From Streptomyces sp. NBC_00569 (lineage in GTDB: Bacteria; Actinomycetota; Actinomycetes; Streptomycetales; Streptomycetaceae): a stretch of 64,000 bases of DNA. The translations under genes were made by a program, and so were the position numbers. The stretch lies in contig NZ_CP107783.1 of NCBI RefSeq assembly GCF_036345255.1, forward strand, positions 1,860,001 to 1,924,000. Direction: 5' to 3'. The notes below the pieces were generated by a model. The model did not search any database and had not been told where the DNA came from. It saw nothing but the letters and a program-made list of their open reading frames with translations. This document shows positions 8,401 through 16,806 of the stretch, one piece after another; positions within the stretch are counted from its first letter, which is position 1; the number at the start of each line of letters is the position of its first letter.

Positions 8401-9552
8401 ATGGGGGAATTCGAAACCCGTTCCATGGCCCCTGGGCGTGATGCGGTCGGTCTGGCGGAGGTCTTCTCTCTTCATACCTACCGATCGAGCCGATCGGGGC
8501 AGCAGGACGAGCAGGCATATTTCTTCGACACACTCGCGGAGTATCAGTGGGCGAGGGATGCGGCGGGGCTGATGCCTGCGTCGATCGACCAGCTGGTCAA
8601 GCCAGTGATCGAGCTGTGCGACCACTACGACGTCGTGCCGTGGCAGCTCACGCCGGCGGCGTTGGACCGGTACTTCGCCGGGCCGGGCAAGAGGGCACGG
8701 TCGACGGTCCTGGCGAAGATCAACAAGATCGACGCGTACTTCGCGTTCCTGGAGCAGCCGTACGCCGGAGAGATCCACCGACTGTTCGGCGTGGTCATCG
8801 AGTCGCCGGTCGATCCGTTCAACCGGCCGCGCCACCGTGGGGACTTCGGGCTGCGGGTGCCTCCATCGCAGCGTGCGATGCGGGAGTTCTTCGCCGTGTG
8901 GCGGAATGAGTTGCCGCAGGCGCGCAAGGAGGCGGTGGCATGTCGGGACTACGTGATGGCGAAGATCGCCTACCTGTCCGGGGTGCGGGCGGCGGAGCTG
9001 TGTGGCGTCGCGGTAAAGGACGTGCACTGGGAGTCGGGACGGTGGGGCCGGTTTGTGGTTCAGGGCAAGGGCGCCCGCGGGTCCGGGCCCCGGCCGCGGG
9101 AGGCGTTCCTGTTCGAAGAGGGGCGCGAGTTGTTGTGGTGGTACGTGGAGGAGGTGCGGGGCATGTTCCGGGACGATCCGGAGCATCCGGCGGCCCTGCT
9201 CTTTCCCTCCGAGCGGTTGCCCAAGCCGGTGGCGGCGTTGAACATGCCCATCGCGCCGGCGGTCGTCCCGGCGACGTTCCGTCGGGCGCTGAAGTCGGCG
9301 TCGCGGCTGTACCTGCCCGGGCCGGTGGCGGAGCTGTTCCCGCATCTGCTGCGGCACGCGTGCGCGACCCACAACTACGAGCGGGGGATGACGTTGTGGG
9401 AGGTGCAGCGGTTGCTCGGGCATAGCTGGACGACTACGACGGTCAATTATCTGGCGACGGCCCAGGCCGATCCGGAGCACGCGGACCGCTCGCGGTCGTC
9501 GGCGGCGCGGGCCGGGCAGCGGTTGGTCGCGGACATGGGGAGCTTGCGGTGA
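8401..9552 (+). CDS. Tyrosine recombinase, first gene of a recombinase trio
   Basis: About 383 residues with a SAM-like core-binding N-terminal domain and a C-terminal tyrosine recombinase domain. Catalytic residues are intact: Arg196 (SGVRAAEL), His315-x-x-Arg318 (HLLRHACATHN), His341 (LLGHSWTTT) and Tyr350 (VNYLATA). It cuts and rejoins DNA at specific sites by a 3'-phosphotyrosyl intermediate. ATG 8401 is used; ATG 8425 is an alternative. The stop overlaps the GTG of the next gene (GTGA), so the three genes 8401-12259 are one coupled unit. The trio recalls Tn554 (TnpA, TnpB, TnpC) and other multi-recombinase elements. Confidence 0.9.
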   Translation: MGEFETRSMAPGRDAVGLAEVFSLHTYRSSRSGQQDEQAYFFDTLAEYQWARDAAGLMPASIDQLVKPVIELCDHYDVVPWQLTPAALDRYFAGPGKRARSTVLAKINKIDAYFAFLEQPYAGEIHRLFGVVIESPVDPFNRPRHRGDFGLRVPPSQRAMREFFAVWRNELPQARKEAVACRDYVMAKIAYLSGVRAAELCGVAVKDVHWESGRWGRFVVQGKGARGSGPRPREAFLFEEGRELLWWYVEEVRGMFRDDPEHPAALLFPSERLPKPVAALNMPIAPAVVPATFRRALKSASRLYLPGPVAELFPHLLRHACATHNYERGMTLWEVQRLLGHSWTTTTVNYLATAQADPEHADRSRSSAARAGQRLVADMGSLR

Positions 9553-9875
9553 AGTGGAATCTGCGCTGGGCGGCGGCCAAGCGCGACATCTGGCGGCCGG
9601 TCGATCTGCAGGCGGCCTTCGCGAAGGTGGGATTTACGCCGTCGCTGAGCAAGGTAGCTGCCCTGTGGGGCGGCACTCCGGTGACGGTACGGCTGGATGA
9701 TCTGGACAAGATCTGCACGGCGTTGGAGTGCACAGTGGCCGATCTGATGGAGGCCGAGCCGGTGGCGACCGCTGCGGGCCAGGACGAGCAGGAGCGGGTG
9801 GTCGGCGGCGAGGCGGGGCCGGTGCGCCCGGTTGCGCGCCGGGATGGTCCGCGCCGGCTGCGGCCGCCGAACTGA
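9549..9875 (+). CDS. Small XRE/Cro-type helix-turn-helix protein of the trio
   Basis: A 108-residue protein starting at the GTG that overlaps the recombinase stop. It carries a Cro/C1-type HTH: LQAAFAKVGFTPSLSKVAALW, then PVTVRLDDLDKICTALEC and DLMEAEP, the HTH_26-like pattern in which the DNA-binding helix is followed by a leucine-rich last helix. The C-terminal 30 residues are charged and disordered. It may set the specificity or directionality of recombination, or repress the operon. The next reading frame begins within about 10 bp of its stop. Confidence 0.8.
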   Translation: MKWNLRWAAAKRDIWRPVDLQAAFAKVGFTPSLSKVAALWGGTPVTVRLDDLDKICTALECTVADLMEAEPVATAAGQDEQERVVGGEAGPVRPVARRDGPRRLRPPN

Positions 9876-9883
9876 CGGCGGCC

Positions 9884-12259
9884 GTGGTGGCGGCGCGGCA
9901 GTGCGCGCTCTGTCTGGACTGGGGAGTGCCCCGCCTGCTTGACGGGCTGTGTTGGAGCTGCGGCGGGTGGCTGAAACAGCGTGCCGTACGGGCGGGTTGT
10001 GCGCGGTGCCGCCGGATCGAGTACCTGGACGGCGACGGACTGTGCCGGCCCTGCGTGATCGCAGTACGCGAAGCGATCCGGGACGGCGTCGATGCTGTGT
10101 TTCCGGGCCCGCACCAGCTGCACCTGTATGTGCTGGGGCTCGGTCGGCAGGGGGCACGAAATCTCCAGCGCCCCCGTGGTGCGGCCAGCCCCTATCTCGG
10201 GCCGCGGGAGGTGAAGCGCCTGGTCGACGACCCTCGGATCTGTCCTGCGGTGATCCGTGGGCAGCAGACGCTGTTTCCCGTCCGGCGGCGCATCGAACCC
10301 CTCCATGCCCGGCGCATCAGCGCCCGGAGGTGGCCCGAGGAAGCAGCCCTGTACGCGCTCGCCGAGCAGCGGGCGGTCAGGGCGGGCCTGACGACGGCGT
10401 GGCCACGTACGGTGATGCGGTTGATCCGCTGTGCGCTGGCGATCCGGGACGCCGAGGGCGAGGCCCTGGTTGCGCAGGAGTTCCTTGACCAGGTGCGGCT
10501 GCCGCTGAAGGCGGCCGCCGCCGAGATCCTCGCCCAGGCCGGAATGCTGCGGCCCCGCACGGCCCCGCCTCCCGCGCTGTGGCCGGTGGGGGCGTGTGCG
10601 GACTGCGCCAGCTGGGGCATCTCCACGGCGCGGTGCAGGGGCTGCAGCGATTGGTGGTACAACCCAGACCGTTATCCCGTGAGCCGATGCCCGCGGTGCC
10701 TGCGCGACGAACTGCCCGTGCACCGCGAGGAGGGCCTGTGCCGTGGCTGCCTGGCGTACGTGCGTGAATGCGGTCCCGAGACGGCGGCGCCCTTCACGCA
10801 ACTCACCTTCGCCCCACCGCTCGCGCATCCCCTCAAACGACGGGCCGGGGAGCTGGGATTCGTCGTGCACAACCGGTCCGGCCCCGTCATGCGCGCCCAC
10901 GCACGCGCACGTACGTCGGACGCCGCAGACGGCCGCGTGGTGCTGGCGCCGACCGGCCCAGGGCAGCTGTGTCTGTTCGCGATGCCCCGCTCCTGGCGGC
11001 GCGATCACGTTGCCGCCGCCGTTGTGTCCTCGCTGCCGCCTCCGGCGCAGGAGTTACTGAACGCGTTCACCGTCGGCTTGCCGCATGCTTGGCCCGTCGA
11101 CAAGCGCAGTGTGCCGGGCAGTGCGGCCGTCGTCCTGCACGCTCTACTGGCTTGCCTGGGGCCGCACGCGGCGATCCCCGAGCGGGAGGTGCGCTCCCTG
11201 GCCAGGACAGTGCCAGCAGGTGCCGCCGCGATTCGCCGGGTGATCGACTTCCTCGACGGGCGCGCTCTTCTCGCACCGGACGCCCTCTCCGAGACTCCGG
11301 CCCAGTTACTCACCGATGTCCAGAGGCACGTCCGCTCACATGTCCCGGACCTGAGCGCGGAGCGACGCGACCGGCACGGCGAGAAGGCCTTGCACGAGCG
11401 GATCGCACAGTTTCCCGAGCCGATGGCCGAACAACTACGCGCCTGGGCAATGGTCATGCGCGGGCTCGGCCGCTACCGGCACGCGCCCGCCGACTACCCG
11501 CGCATCCGCCGCTACCTGCGCACCGCATCGCCCGCCCTTGCCTTGTGGTCAGCAGCCGGGATGGACCTGCGACAGGTCACGACCGAGCATGCGCGGACGG
11601 AGCTCGCCAAATGCCCCGGCGGCCCGGGGCGCGAGCTACTCACCGCGCTGCGCAGCATCTTCCGGGCCGTCAAACAGGAACGGCTGATCTTCCGCAACCC
11701 CATCGCTGGGCTGCGGCTGCACGCCGGGAGCCATCTGCCGCTTCCGCTGTCCAGCGACCGGTTGGCCGGCGCCCTCGAACGGCTCGACGGGCCTGCAGCA
11801 CGGCTCATTGTCGGGCTGGTCGCCATTCACGCCATGCGCGCCGTAGAGGTTGCCCGGCTCGTCCTGGCCGACGCCGACCTCGCCCATCGGACCCTCGCGG
11901 TTCGGCGGGGCGAACACACCCATACTGTCTACCTCGACGACCTGAGCACCGATCTCGCAGCCGACTGGCTGCGCGAACGGCGACGACGCTGGCCACAGGC
12001 CACCAACCCGCATCTGCTCATCACTTCCCATAGCTACCGTCACCCGGCCTCGCCGCCGATCAGCTACTGCGCACGCAGGGCTGCCTTCGACCAGATCGGA
12101 CTGCTGCCCCGCCAGGTATGGGCCGACCGCATCCTCTACGAGGCCCAGCAGACCGCCGACCCGGTCCACTTGGTCCGTCTCTTCGGCATCCACCCCGGGG
12201 TCGCCGTGAAGTACGTGCAGACCGCGCACCCGGACAAGGCCCTGCCCCGCATCCGCTGA
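9884..12259 (+). CDS. Large zinc-ribbon protein with degenerate tyrosine-recombinase C-terminus
   Basis: A 791-residue protein. The N-terminal 330 residues contain five CxxC-type clusters (CALC, CWSC, CARC, CRPC; then CADC, CRGC, CPRC, CRGC), arranged as tandem zinc ribbons. The C-terminal 200 residues resemble a tyrosine recombinase: Arg652 (HAMRAVEVARL), Arg749 (WADRILYEA), His770 (LFGIHP) and Tyr777 (AVKYVQTA). The first His of the HxxR box is Trp, so catalysis may be impaired. GTG 9884 is selected as the first in-frame start after the HTH gene. It probably acts with the upstream recombinase as a DNA-binding or structural subunit. Confidence 0.8.
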   Translation: MVAARQCALCLDWGVPRLLDGLCWSCGGWLKQRAVRAGCARCRRIEYLDGDGLCRPCVIAVREAIRDGVDAVFPGPHQLHLYVLGLGRQGARNLQRPRGAASPYLGPREVKRLVDDPRICPAVIRGQQTLFPVRRRIEPLHARRISARRWPEEAALYALAEQRAVRAGLTTAWPRTVMRLIRCALAIRDAEGEALVAQEFLDQVRLPLKAAAAEILAQAGMLRPRTAPPPALWPVGACADCASWGISTARCRGCSDWWYNPDRYPVSRCPRCLRDELPVHREEGLCRGCLAYVRECGPETAAPFTQLTFAPPLAHPLKRRAGELGFVVHNRSGPVMRAHARARTSDAADGRVVLAPTGPGQLCLFAMPRSWRRDHVAAAVVSSLPPPAQELLNAFTVGLPHAWPVDKRSVPGSAAVVLHALLACLGPHAAIPEREVRSLARTVPAGAAAIRRVIDFLDGRALLAPDALSETPAQLLTDVQRHVRSHVPDLSAERRDRHGEKALHERIAQFPEPMAEQLRAWAMVMRGLGRYRHAPADYPRIRRYLRTASPALALWSAAGMDLRQVTTEHARTELAKCPGGPGRELLTALRSIFRAVKQERLIFRNPIAGLRLHAGSHLPLPLSSDRLAGALERLDGPAARLIVGLVAIHAMRAVEVARLVLADADLAHRTLAVRRGEHTHTVYLDDLSTDLAADWLRERRRRWPQATNPHLLITSHSYRHPASPPISYCARRAAFDQIGLLPRQVWADRILYEAQQTADPVHLVRLFGIHPGVAVKYVQTAHPDKALPRIR

Positions 12260-12277
12260 CCGGGCGACACCGCCCGG
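12260..12277. terminator. Hairpin directly after the recombinase trio
   Basis: CCGGGCG (12260-12266) and CGCCCGG (12271-12277) form a perfect 7-bp stem with a 4-base loop immediately after the TGA of the large trio protein. It is a likely terminator, or possibly part of the element end. Confidence 0.5.
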
Positions 12278-12307
12278 CGCCGCTTACTCAAGGGGAAGGC
12301 GTCGCTC

Positions 12308-12406
12308 ATGTCCTCGACGTGGTCCCTGCCGGAGCCGATACTCGCCACCCCCACCACCGATCCCACGCTCCACCCGCGGCACGCGGCCGAACCTGAAAGG
12401 CATTGA
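12308..12406 (+). pseudogene. N-terminal remnant of ATP-dependent DNA ligase
   Basis: A 32-codon frame starting at ATG 12308 with AAGGGG upstream reads WSLPEPILATPTTDPTLHP ... AAEPERH and stops at the point where DNA ligases normally continue into the EPKWDG-type adenylation motif. The pattern LPEPMLA...AAEPKW is characteristic of actinomycete LigD-type and LigC-type ligases. The lysine nucleophile is lost. A second ligase fragment lies on the same strand at 14618. Confidence 0.6.
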
Positions 12407-12447
12407 GCAAGTGCTCCCCGTGCCGGAGAGATCCGGGATCATGAAGC

Positions 12448-13338
12448 ATGCTCCCGGATGACTGGCACCTTACCCAAGACGTTGACGACTTCCTCGCCCG
12501 AGCCGGGGACTTCCTGCGCTCGCGCCCCGCCCTGCACAACACGCCGCTGACGGACATCGAGAAACTGCGGATACGCGGGGCGGCCGAACCTGACGCCGCA
12601 GCACCCGTCTTCGGTCGACTGCAGTCAGGAGGTGAAGTCCACGCGGTCTTCTATCTCACTCCAGGCGGCCGCCTGGGCCTCACCCCCCTCTCTGTCGAGC
12701 AGACCGACGCCCTCGCCACCCACCTGGCCGGCCTCGGCCACTCGCCCGCCAACGTCATCGCGGACCGCGACACTGCCGGCGCTTTCGCCGAGTCCTGGCA
12801 GCGGCACACGGGAGCGGCGCCGGTACCGCCTTTCTGGCGAACGCATCTCTACCGTCTCGGCACGCTCACCCCACCACAGCCGCGCCCGGAGGGCCGGGGG
12901 CGCATCACAGGCGGACAGGACCGTGAGCAAGTCGTGCACTGGTGCCGTGAGTTCTGTGTCGACGTCGGGGAACAGCCCTCCATCGACTTGATTGACGCCG
13001 GCTCCTGGGACGACTCGCGTTTCGGCGACAGGCACTTCACGTTCTGGGAGACCCCGGACGGCACCCCCGTCGCCATGGCGGCCGCGACCTCGATGGTCGG
13101 CGGCATGGTCCGGGTGGACCCCGTCTACACCCCGGCCCACCTCCGGGGCCGCGGCTACGCGGGCGCCGCGACGGTCGAGGCGAGCCGGGCAGCACTAGCC
13201 GCGGGTGCGACTGACGTCGTCCTGTTCACGGACCCGGACAACCCCACCAGCAATGCCCTCTACCAGCGCATCGGATACGTCCACGTCGCCGACTTCGCCG
13301 GGTACAAGTTCTCCCACGGCGCACCACAAGCCAGGTGA
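12448..13338 (+). CDS. GNAT-family N-acetyltransferase
   Basis: A 296-residue protein whose C-terminal half carries GNAT motifs: VRVDPVYTPAHLRGRGYAGA is the acetyl-CoA pyrophosphate loop (RGRGYA), followed by VVLFTDPDNPTSNALYQRIG, the motif B region, and YVHVADF. The N-terminal half looks like a second, degenerate GNAT fold, as in the two-domain streptomycete family. The acceptor substrate is unknown. The ATG at 12448 lacks a good ribosome binding site and could be leaderless. It is a single gene between ligase remnants and a HAD-type gene; codon use and length look normal, so it is likely functional. Confidence 0.85.
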   Translation: MLPDDWHLTQDVDDFLARAGDFLRSRPALHNTPLTDIEKLRIRGAAEPDAAAPVFGRLQSGGEVHAVFYLTPGGRLGLTPLSVEQTDALATHLAGLGHSPANVIADRDTAGAFAESWQRHTGAAPVPPFWRTHLYRLGTLTPPQPRPEGRGRITGGQDREQVVHWCREFCVDVGEQPSIDLIDAGSWDDSRFGDRHFTFWETPDGTPVAMAAATSMVGGMVRVDPVYTPAHLRGRGYAGAATVEASRAALAAGATDVVLFTDPDNPTSNALYQRIGYVHVADFAGYKFSHGAPQAR

Positions 13339-13501
13339 GGGACATGACCGACACAAACGCATCTGCCACTAGGACCGGCTGCGACCGCCGCGAAGCGGCT
13401 GACCAGTGGTGGCGTGCAAGGTGATCAGCGCCCTGGTCGGTGACGGTCAGTCCTGCTCGCCGTCGTCGTTCTCGCCATCGGCAAGCTGGCTTCGTTCACT
13501 T

Positions 13502-13729
13502 TCAGCAGCAGCGTTTGTCCAGCACTTCGGGCAGCAGATGTAGATCGACGGGCTCGGGAATGTTCACGAGAAATGACTCAGTGCATGGAGGGCCCGCCGC
13601 CCGTGAGGGCGGCAGGCCCTCGAGACTGAACCCGGAAGAGAGAAGTTCGACACCGTAGCGGTCGAGTTCCGCGTGGCCGACGGTATCGGTGTAGGGCGGG
13701 AAACCCACCCGCCCGAAGCCAGTGCGCAT
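13502..13729 (-). CDS. Possible small protein, unknown
   Basis: A 75-residue frame that looks protein-like at its N-terminus (GRVGFPPYTDTVGHAELDRYG) and C-terminus (ESFLVNIPEPVDLHLLPEVL). It begins 10 bp from the divergent HAD gene. A strong hairpin lies inside it, which argues for a remnant or a chance frame. No family recognised. Confidence 0.25.
   Translation of the reverse strand: MRTGFGRVGFPPYTDTVGHAELDRYGVELLSSGFSLEGLPPSRAAGPPCTESFLVNIPEPVDLHLLPEVLDKRCC
13589..13621. terminator. Compound GC-rich hairpin
   Basis: GAGGGC and GCCCTC form the outer stem, and GCCGCCC with GGGCGGC the inner stem around a GTGA loop. It lies about 250 bp after the acetyltransferase stop and may terminate that transcript. 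It overlaps a doubtful small frame on the other strand. Confidence 0.45.
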
Positions 13730-13738
13730 GATCTACTG

Positions 13739-14395
13739 ATGGTCATGTCGTTGCTGCTGCTGGACCTCGACAACACTCTGGTCGACCGCGATGCGGCCTT
13801 CCGCGCCGCTGTCGCTGACTTCCTGGCCCAGCACGGCCTGCCCGACTCCGACCTCACGTGGGTGACGACTATTGACGCCAGCGGCTATACCGCGCGGCAG
13901 GAAGTCGCCGCAGCCCTGAGCGACCGATACGGCGACATGGTGCCAATCTCCTCTATCCGTGCCCTTCTCGACAATGGCGTTGCCGACCACGTCGTGCTGA
14001 CGCACTCCTCCCGCGAAGCGTTGAGGAAAGCCCAGGCTGACGGATGGACCTGCGTGATCGTCACCAATGGCCGCACCGTTCAGCAGGAAGCGAAGATCCG
14101 CAACACCGGGCTCGACCAACTCGTCCAGGGCTGGGTCGTCTCCGAATCCATCGGTCACAAGAAGCCCGAACCGGAAATCTTCCATGCGGCAGCAGCAACC
14201 GTCAGCATTCCTCTGCCTGGCGCGTGGGTCATCGGCGATTCACCGCATGCTGACATCGCCGGCGCCGAAGCACTCGGGCTTCGAAGCGTGTGGGTGACGG
14301 ATGGCCGACCCTGGTCCCAGGACTCCTACCAGCCAACCCACGTCGCCAAAGACGTCGCCTCCGCGATCAGCCACGCCATGCGGAAACAGGGATAA
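13739..14395 (+). CDS. HAD-superfamily hydrolase
   Basis: A 218-residue HAD phosphatase. Motif I is LLLLDLDNTLVDRD (nucleophile Asp9, acid/base Asp11), motif II is VIVTNGRT, motif III is the Lys in GHKKPEPEIF, and motif IV is VIGDSPHADIAGA. A helical cap (about residues 16-85) places it in subfamily I. It probably dephosphorylates a small phosphometabolite. The start is ATG 13739 or ATG 13745; the motif I spacing fits either. All catalytic residues are present, so the gene is expected to be active despite its decayed surroundings. Confidence 0.88.
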   Translation: MVMSLLLLDLDNTLVDRDAAFRAAVADFLAQHGLPDSDLTWVTTIDASGYTARQEVAAALSDRYGDMVPISSIRALLDNGVADHVVLTHSSREALRKAQADGWTCVIVTNGRTVQQEAKIRNTGLDQLVQGWVVSESIGHKKPEPEIFHAAAATVSIPLPGAWVIGDSPHADIAGAEALGLRSVWVTDGRPWSQDSYQPTHVAKDVASAISHAMRKQG

Positions 14396-14617
14396 GGCAC
14401 CGCCCCCGTCGAACCCCGAAGCCGGACAGAGTGACTTCCGTGCTGGGACGGCTTGCCGTTGCAACTGAACCGCAGCAGTCAGCTGGCCGTCGCAGGCTGT
14501 TCCCGTCGCGCTCGCGTGCTGGCGAGGCGATAGGAGTCGTTCTGAGTCGGAAACACCAGGCTGGCGGACGGGTTCCCCGTTAGGCCGATACCAGATTCCA
14601 CTAACCCGCGCGCTTCG

Positions 14618-14740
14618 GTGTGGGACCTCCTCGCCCACCCCGAACTCGGCGACGTCCGCAGCCGCCCGTACACCGAGCGGCGCGCGCTCCTGCTCGACCT
14701 GCTCCACGACGTACCGCTTCCGGTCCAGGGGCCCGAGGCG
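14618..14740 (+). pseudogene. Internal fragment of ATP-dependent DNA ligase
   Basis: From 14618 the frame reads VWDLLAHPELGDVRSRPYTE then RRALLLDLLHDVPLPVQ, a segment of the actinomycete DNA ligase adenylation domain (the WDLL ... RPYxERRALLxxLL ... PPxQ pattern). Flanking sequence does not continue the gene. It is downstream of, and on the same strand as, the ligase N-terminal remnant at 12308, so both may derive from one gene. Confidence 0.6.
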
Positions 14741-14834
14741 TTGCCGGTCGACGGATTACTGCGACTGGTCGACTGGGACGAGCGTCACTGCCGGACTCAT
14801 CGAGGGCACCACGAGATAAGGGCGGGCGGTGGCA

Positions 14835-15239
14835 TCAGGGGCGGCTTAGGGCCATGAACACGTGCTCGGCGTGTCCATGCAGCGCCGCAACGAGCACCTC
14901 GCCCTGGGCCGATGTGCACTCCATGATCAAGAAGTGGCCATTGAGACGGGTGCTCTCCTTTAGCCCCAGGTCCCGTACACGTGCCACTTCCAGATCAGGA
15001 GGCAACATCAACGGGTTCTTTTGACGCCGACGAGGCTCCCAGGACCAGGCCCCGGACTCGATCACAAAATGCCCGCGTGTCCATCTGGGCGCTTGAGGGT
15101 CTTTCAGGACACAGACGACCTTGATGCGCCGTCCATCGATGAGGTGACGGGTGATCTTGCGTTGCTGCCGCCTGAGGTGCGAGACAGCAAGCCCTGCACC
15201 ACCGACGAACAAGCCGAAGAACACCGGAATCTGATCCAT
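14835..15239 (-). CDS. Small membrane-anchored protein, unknown
   Basis: A 134-residue protein beginning MDQIPVFFGLFVGGAGLAV, one predicted transmembrane segment at the N-terminus, followed by a basic stretch (HLRRQQRK) and a soluble domain of alternating beta-strand-like sequence (RIKVVCVLKD, GHFVIESGAWSW, LNGHFLIMECT, GEVLVAAL). The arrangement resembles single-pass proteins with a PH-like beta-barrel, such as DUF2550, but I cannot assign it. Codon pattern supports a real gene. It lies alone among remnants. Confidence 0.5.
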   Translation of the reverse strand: MDQIPVFFGLFVGGAGLAVSHLRRQQRKITRHLIDGRRIKVVCVLKDPQAPRWTRGHFVIESGAWSWEPRRRQKNPLMLPPDLEVARVRDLGLKESTRLNGHFLIMECTSAQGEVLVAALHGHAEHVFMALSRP

Positions 15240-15280
15240 GCGCGCATTGAAGCAGGGCCGAGAGCACTGGAGGAACCCTG

Positions 15281-15481
15281 TTGCGCATCCCGTATGCCAC
15301 CGCCGACCAGCTCGCCGCGTGGACCGGAATGCGGCGGAAACGCGCCGAGGAGGAGCAGCGGCTCGGGGAGATCGAGGGCATCAACCTGACCCTTACCTTC
15401 CTGCGGACCAAGCAAGCCGAGGCCATCCGCTCGCAACGACGAACCACCGTTGACCTTGGGTTTCCGCGCCCTCGCGGCTGA
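15281..15481 (+). CDS. Short hypothetical protein or fragment
   Basis: A frame of about 66 residues containing IPYATADQLAAWTGMRRKRA, then a charged helical stretch (EEEQRLGEIEGINLTLTFL). It looks protein-like but has no clear ribosome binding site and no family I recognise. It may be the tail of a lost gene. Confidence 0.25.
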   Translation: MRIPYATADQLAAWTGMRRKRAEEEQRLGEIEGINLTLTFLRTKQAEAIRSQRRTTVDLGFPRPRG

Positions 15482-15509
15482 GAGGCTGTCCTCATGATGG
15501 ACAAAAGAG

Positions 15510-16056
15510 GTGGAGTCGAAGGCGAAGCGGTTCGCCCCGGCAGTACGCACGTGTCGAGCGGGAGAGGCGATTCCTGCTGGCCGAGCCGCCAGCGCCGTCG
15601 GCGGTGACCATCATTCGCGTGATCAACGATCGCTACGTGACAGGAACGCGCCTGGCTGCGCCGGGCCGACTTCTCGGATGGCCGCTGTGAGCTCAAACTC
15701 ACCCAGAAAGTCCCGATTCCTCAGTCCGGCGCCATCCAGGGCCTCATCACGAATACGTACTTGTCGCCAGCCGAGTACAACGTGATCGCCTCACTTCCCG
15801 CCGCCTGGTTGTCGAAGACCCGCTTCAGTGTCCCCCCTTGGGCGTTGATATTTTCGAAGGCCATCTGCAGGGCTTGGTCCTAGCAGAGGCCGAGTTCACC
15901 ACAGATGAAGAGGCACAGTCCTTCGTTCCCCCTGCCGAGTGCGTGGCAGAGGTCACCGACGACACCCGCTTCACAGGAGGGCACCTCGTCCAAGCATCCC
16001 GCCCCGAGCTGCTCAGGTGGCTAGCCGAATACGGACTCCACCCGCGAGACTCCTAA
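15510..16056 (+). pseudogene. Frameshifted CYTH-domain (triphosphate tunnel) protein
   Basis: A complete CYTH gene can be read only by joining several frames. From GTG 15510: ESKAKRFAPAV; shift; YARVERERRFLLAEPPAPSA ... INDRYVTGTRL, with the ExExK-like ERERRF start; shift near 15657; LRRADFSDGRCELKLTQKVP and GLITNTYLSPAEY; shift near 15835; LGVDIFEGHLQGLVLAEAEF and CVAEVTDDTRFTGG to the stop at 16054-16056. CYTH proteins hydrolyse or bind triphosphates in a beta-barrel tunnel, and these segments are in normal order. At least three 1-bp shifts mark this as decayed rather than a sequencing slip. Confidence 0.8.
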
Positions 16057-16119
16057 CAGCTCCCCACCACCCCGAACGTCATCGCCGCCCATTCAGGTGA
16101 AGTGCAGAGAAGGAAGAAG

Positions 16120-16455
16120 ATGCGGCACTCGGACATCGTCGACACCGATGTCGTCGGCTACGTCGGCCCGGCATCCCGGCCCCACCGCGTGGCGGTCCGG
16201 CTGCGGGACGGGAGTCGTGTCCTGTCGCAGGCGTTGATGGCTCCGGTCGCTGCGGAGATCGCCCGGCGGCGTCCTCGACGCGGGGCCGGGGCGCAGGGCG
16301 CGGACGTCGAGCGGGGAGGCTTACGTGACGACCGGCCGCGGCCTTGTGGTGGAGGTCCTCGCGGGGACGACCAGGCACGCTGTGGTGTTCCCTGTCAAGT
16401 TCTTGGGTTCACAAGCTGTGAACGACCCCGAGCTGTGAACCAGCCGACCCTTTGA
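16120..16455 (+). CDS. Hypothetical protein, probably frame-disrupted
   Basis: AGAAGGAAG precedes ATG 16120. The first 45 residues are protein-like (RHSDIVDTDVVGYVGPA then RPHRVAVRLRDGSRVLSQAL), but the rest becomes Arg/Gly-rich and unnatural. A neighbouring frame (EAYVTTGRGLVVEVLAG, HAVVFPVKFL) looks like the proper continuation, so a frameshift is likely near 16300. The VGYVG...RP...DG..VLSQ pattern recurs at 19023. Function unknown. Confidence 0.35.
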   Translation: MRHSDIVDTDVVGYVGPASRPHRVAVRLRDGSRVLSQALMAPVAAEIARRRPRRGAGAQGADVERGGLRDDRPRPCGGGPRGDDQARCGVPCQVLGFTSCERPRAVNQPTL

Positions 16456-16495
16456 TGGCAGATGGGTGTAGCCCTCCCCGGGGGACGCCTGCGGT

Positions 16496-16759
16496 TCAGA
16501 CCGTGAGGTCGTAGTCGTGCTGGTCAGAGGTGGAATAGAGCCGTTCGTACTCGCGGGCGAGATGGAAGGCGAAGTAGGCGTCGAGGTCACCGTTGTCCTT
16601 CACCGCCCGGAGTTTGAGGACGGCCTCGGCGCCGCTCAGCCCCCACCTTGCCCCGGTGATCTCCAGACGGTCGCCGATGAGATGCCTGCATGCGCCCTCG
16701 ATCGGGCCGGTGGCGATCGGCCAGCCCTCGGCCAACGCGGTGTCGCCTCCTCCACCCAC
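16496..16759 (-). pseudogene. ISKra4-family transposase, C-terminal fragment
   Basis: Reads [20 protein letters not shown], then [38 protein letters not shown] and a stop. This is the well-conserved C-terminal end of ISKra4-type transposases. The upstream part is missing and replaced at about 16742 by a 43-bp sequence repeated 1.2 kb away. The downstream flank at 16455-16485 resembles an IS end (GAGGGCTACACCCATC on the minus strand). Confidence 0.75.
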
Positions 16760-16784
16760 ACGGTCGGGACCCGACCACGCCGCC
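16742..16784 (+). repeat. 43-bp direct repeat, copy 1
   Basis: Begins GTCGCCTCCTCCACCCACAC and ends ACCACGCCGCC. Copy 2 at 17956-17998 has the same orientation and differs at two positions by eye. The pair brackets the frameshifted lipoprotein gene. Confidence 0.85.
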
Positions 16785-16806
16785 GCCTCTCATGCGCAGT
16801 CGTACG

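Noticed and set aside
7980..8426. Minus-strand frame beginning MERVSNSPMNQQITKAT
   Set aside because: The first 50 residues look somewhat protein-like, but the remainder is antisense to the transposase remnant; no start signal, so not listed as a gene.
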